A stretch of 64,000 nucleotides of DNA from Campylobacter concisus (GTDB taxonomy: Bacteria; Campylobacterota; Campylobacteria; Campylobacterales; Campylobacteraceae). Made by a program: the position numbers and the translations under genes. The stretch covers positions 1,736,001-1,800,000 of the forward strand of contig NZ_CP049270.1 of NCBI RefSeq assembly GCF_003048595.2. The letters run 5' to 3'. Below are positions 63,046-64,000 of the stretch, one piece after another. How positions within the stretch are numbered: position 1 is the stretch's first letter; the number at the start of each line of letters is the position of its first letter. The notes under the pieces were generated by a model. That model made no database searches. It was not told the origin of the DNA and saw only the letters and a list, made by a program, of their open reading frames with translations.

Positions 63046-64000
63046 CCGAGCCCTTTTTTAAAATTTCTAATTCGATGCGGTCTTTGCCATTTTGCTTGCC
63101 TTCGTAAAGCAGCTTATCTACTAAAGTTATGGCTTGCTCAAAATCCACCTCAATACCATTTGCACATATTAGCATGCCAAAGGTCATAGTAACTGGAGTT
63201 TTATCTGGAAGTTTTGCGTTGTTTATCTGTTTTTTAAGCCTTTTGCTCACTTCGTGGATAAATTCTATCTTTGTATCGGGCAAGATTATCAAAAATTCTT
63301 CTCCGCCCCAGCGACAAACATAGTCTTTGCCTCTAAATGATTTCTTCAAAGCACTGGCTATATCTTTTAAGACCTCATCGCCACAGTCATGTCCATATGT
63401 ATCGTTTATTTTTTTAAAATTATCAATATCGCCTAGCATTATGACTAAATTTGTGTTACCGCTTCTTTCCTTGTTGGCAATTAGTTCAAATCTTAAAGTT
63501 TTTTCTATTGTTCTTCTATTTAAAAGACCAGTTAAAAAATCATGCTTTGAGTCCTTTTCAAGCTCTTCCGTCTCTTTTCTTATTTGCTGATATCCACTAG
63601 AAGTGATGATATCTGCAAACATTGAAAGCCTTAAAACAATAAAAAAAGCAAAAACAATACTGCACACAACTATCGTCCCTCGTATAGCTGATGGGATCAG
63701 CGGCGCCTCATCTTTATGAATAAAATAAAGAAGTATAAGCAAGATTAATTCTAAAAATGCCATTATATAAGTAAGACTCTTTGAATCAAACGCTAGGAAG
63801 TAGTTTATAAAAATTACACCAACAAGTATTATCCAAATTCCAGTATTCCAACCCATAATAGTAACAATAATAGTAACAAGTAATATGATATTTAGGTGAA
63901 ATGCAAGGGATATCAATACTCTATATTTTATGTCAAATTTTATTCTAAGCAATATACCAGCTGCTATAAATAATAAGCACATAAAAAGTAGTGGTGTAGC
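63038..64000 (-). CDS. Membrane diguanylate cyclase (GGDEF), second copy, 5' end outside window
   Basis: At least 314 residues; the frame is open to the window edge and the ATG at 63982 has no Shine-Dalgarno. Aligned with the first copy, about 40 residues of the membrane part should lie beyond the edge. Several membrane helices are followed by a GGDEF domain (HDFLTGLLNRRTIEK ... YGHDCGDEVLKDI ... RWGGEEFLIIL) with GGEEF and an RxxD inhibitory site (RGKD). Similarity in layout to the neighbouring gene suggests tandem duplication. The end overlaps the first copy by 8 nt, so they are one operon. Confidence 0.85.
   Translation of the reverse strand, partial: ATPLLFMCLLFIAAGILLRIKFDIKYRVLISLAFHLNIILLVTIIVTIMGWNTGIWIILVGVIFINYFLAFDSKSLTYIMAFLELILLILLYFIHKDEAPLIPSAIRGTIVVCSIVFAFFIVLRLSMFADIITSSGYQQIRKETEELEKDSKHDFLTGLLNRRTIEKTLRFELIANKERSGNTNLVIMLGDIDNFKKINDTYGHDCGDEVLKDIASALKKSFRGKDYVCRWGGEEFLIILPDTKIEFIHEVSKRLKKQINNAKLPDKTPVTMTFGMLICANGIEVDFEQAITLVDKLLYEGKQNGKDRIELEILKKGSDA

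Overview
The window looks like part of the chromosome of a Campylobacter species, most likely in the C. concisus / C. curvus / C. rectus neighbourhood. This rests on several things: the AT-rich sequence; isolated TATAAT -10 boxes with no conserved -35; a clade II nitrous oxide reductase cluster in the order known from Wolinella (nosZ-B-D-G-C1-C2-H-F-Y); a ribosomal superoperon without rpmD; the nifU / murE / ybaB / PDZ-protein / ispA / tkt neighbourhood known from Campylobacter; and phase-variable poly-G biology. The species is an inference. No rRNA, complete tRNA or CRISPR array was seen.

Layout. 1-2294 is the right end of a prophage: an incomplete conserved protein, an overlapping spanin pair, a hidden 35-codon membrane peptide, a holin-like protein and an endolysin, ending in a copy of a tRNA 3' end (probably tRNA-Ser) that should be the attachment site. 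Next come a lone HsdR-N-type nuclease (2399-3460) and a Na+/H+ antiporter gene broken by an out-of-frame internal deletion (3627-5011). 5008-8893 is an iron-acquisition block on the minus strand: a PepSY/PiuB-type membrane protein, a TonB-dependent siderophore receptor and a DUF4405-like membrane protein, with a 26-nt Fur-like palindrome upstream. 9203-19351 (minus) holds a Sel1-type secreted protein and the nos operon for N2O respiration. The nos operon is headed by a periplasmic propeller-like protein and has a terminator hairpin just after nosZ.

19737-21700 (plus) carries moaC, a DUF493 protein and a long coiled-coil protein of unknown function. 21809-29453 (minus) is housekeeping: nifU-like, a helical protein, murE, panD, ybaB, a PDZ protein and ispA form one operon, followed by tkt and uppP. 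29662-32699 is an SsuABC-type ABC importer whose operon begins with a 202-residue protein that keeps the four H-cluster cysteines of [FeFe]-hydrogenases in a much smaller frame; this is the most unusual gene in the window. 32822-33823 is a Campylobacter-type unknown with a sigma-28-like promoter. 34102-48059 (minus) is the S10-spc-alpha ribosomal superoperon (rpsJ to rplQ, with secY, map, infA and rpoA). It is interrupted by two roughly 190-nt gaps, one of which is full of stem-loops.

48317-53915 (plus) holds a type IIG restriction-modification enzyme with a G10 tract in its last codons, a STAND/AAA-like ATPase, a DUF3298-like periplasmic protein and rnhB. 53961-58698 holds tpx and metB (minus), a DIP1984-family protein (minus), patB/malY (plus) and sodB (minus), with a 480-nt stretch of decayed repeats before sodB. 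59138-61967 (plus) is a DctPQM TRAP transporter. 61993 to the end (minus) holds two adjacent membrane GGDEF diguanylate cyclases, the second cut by the window edge.
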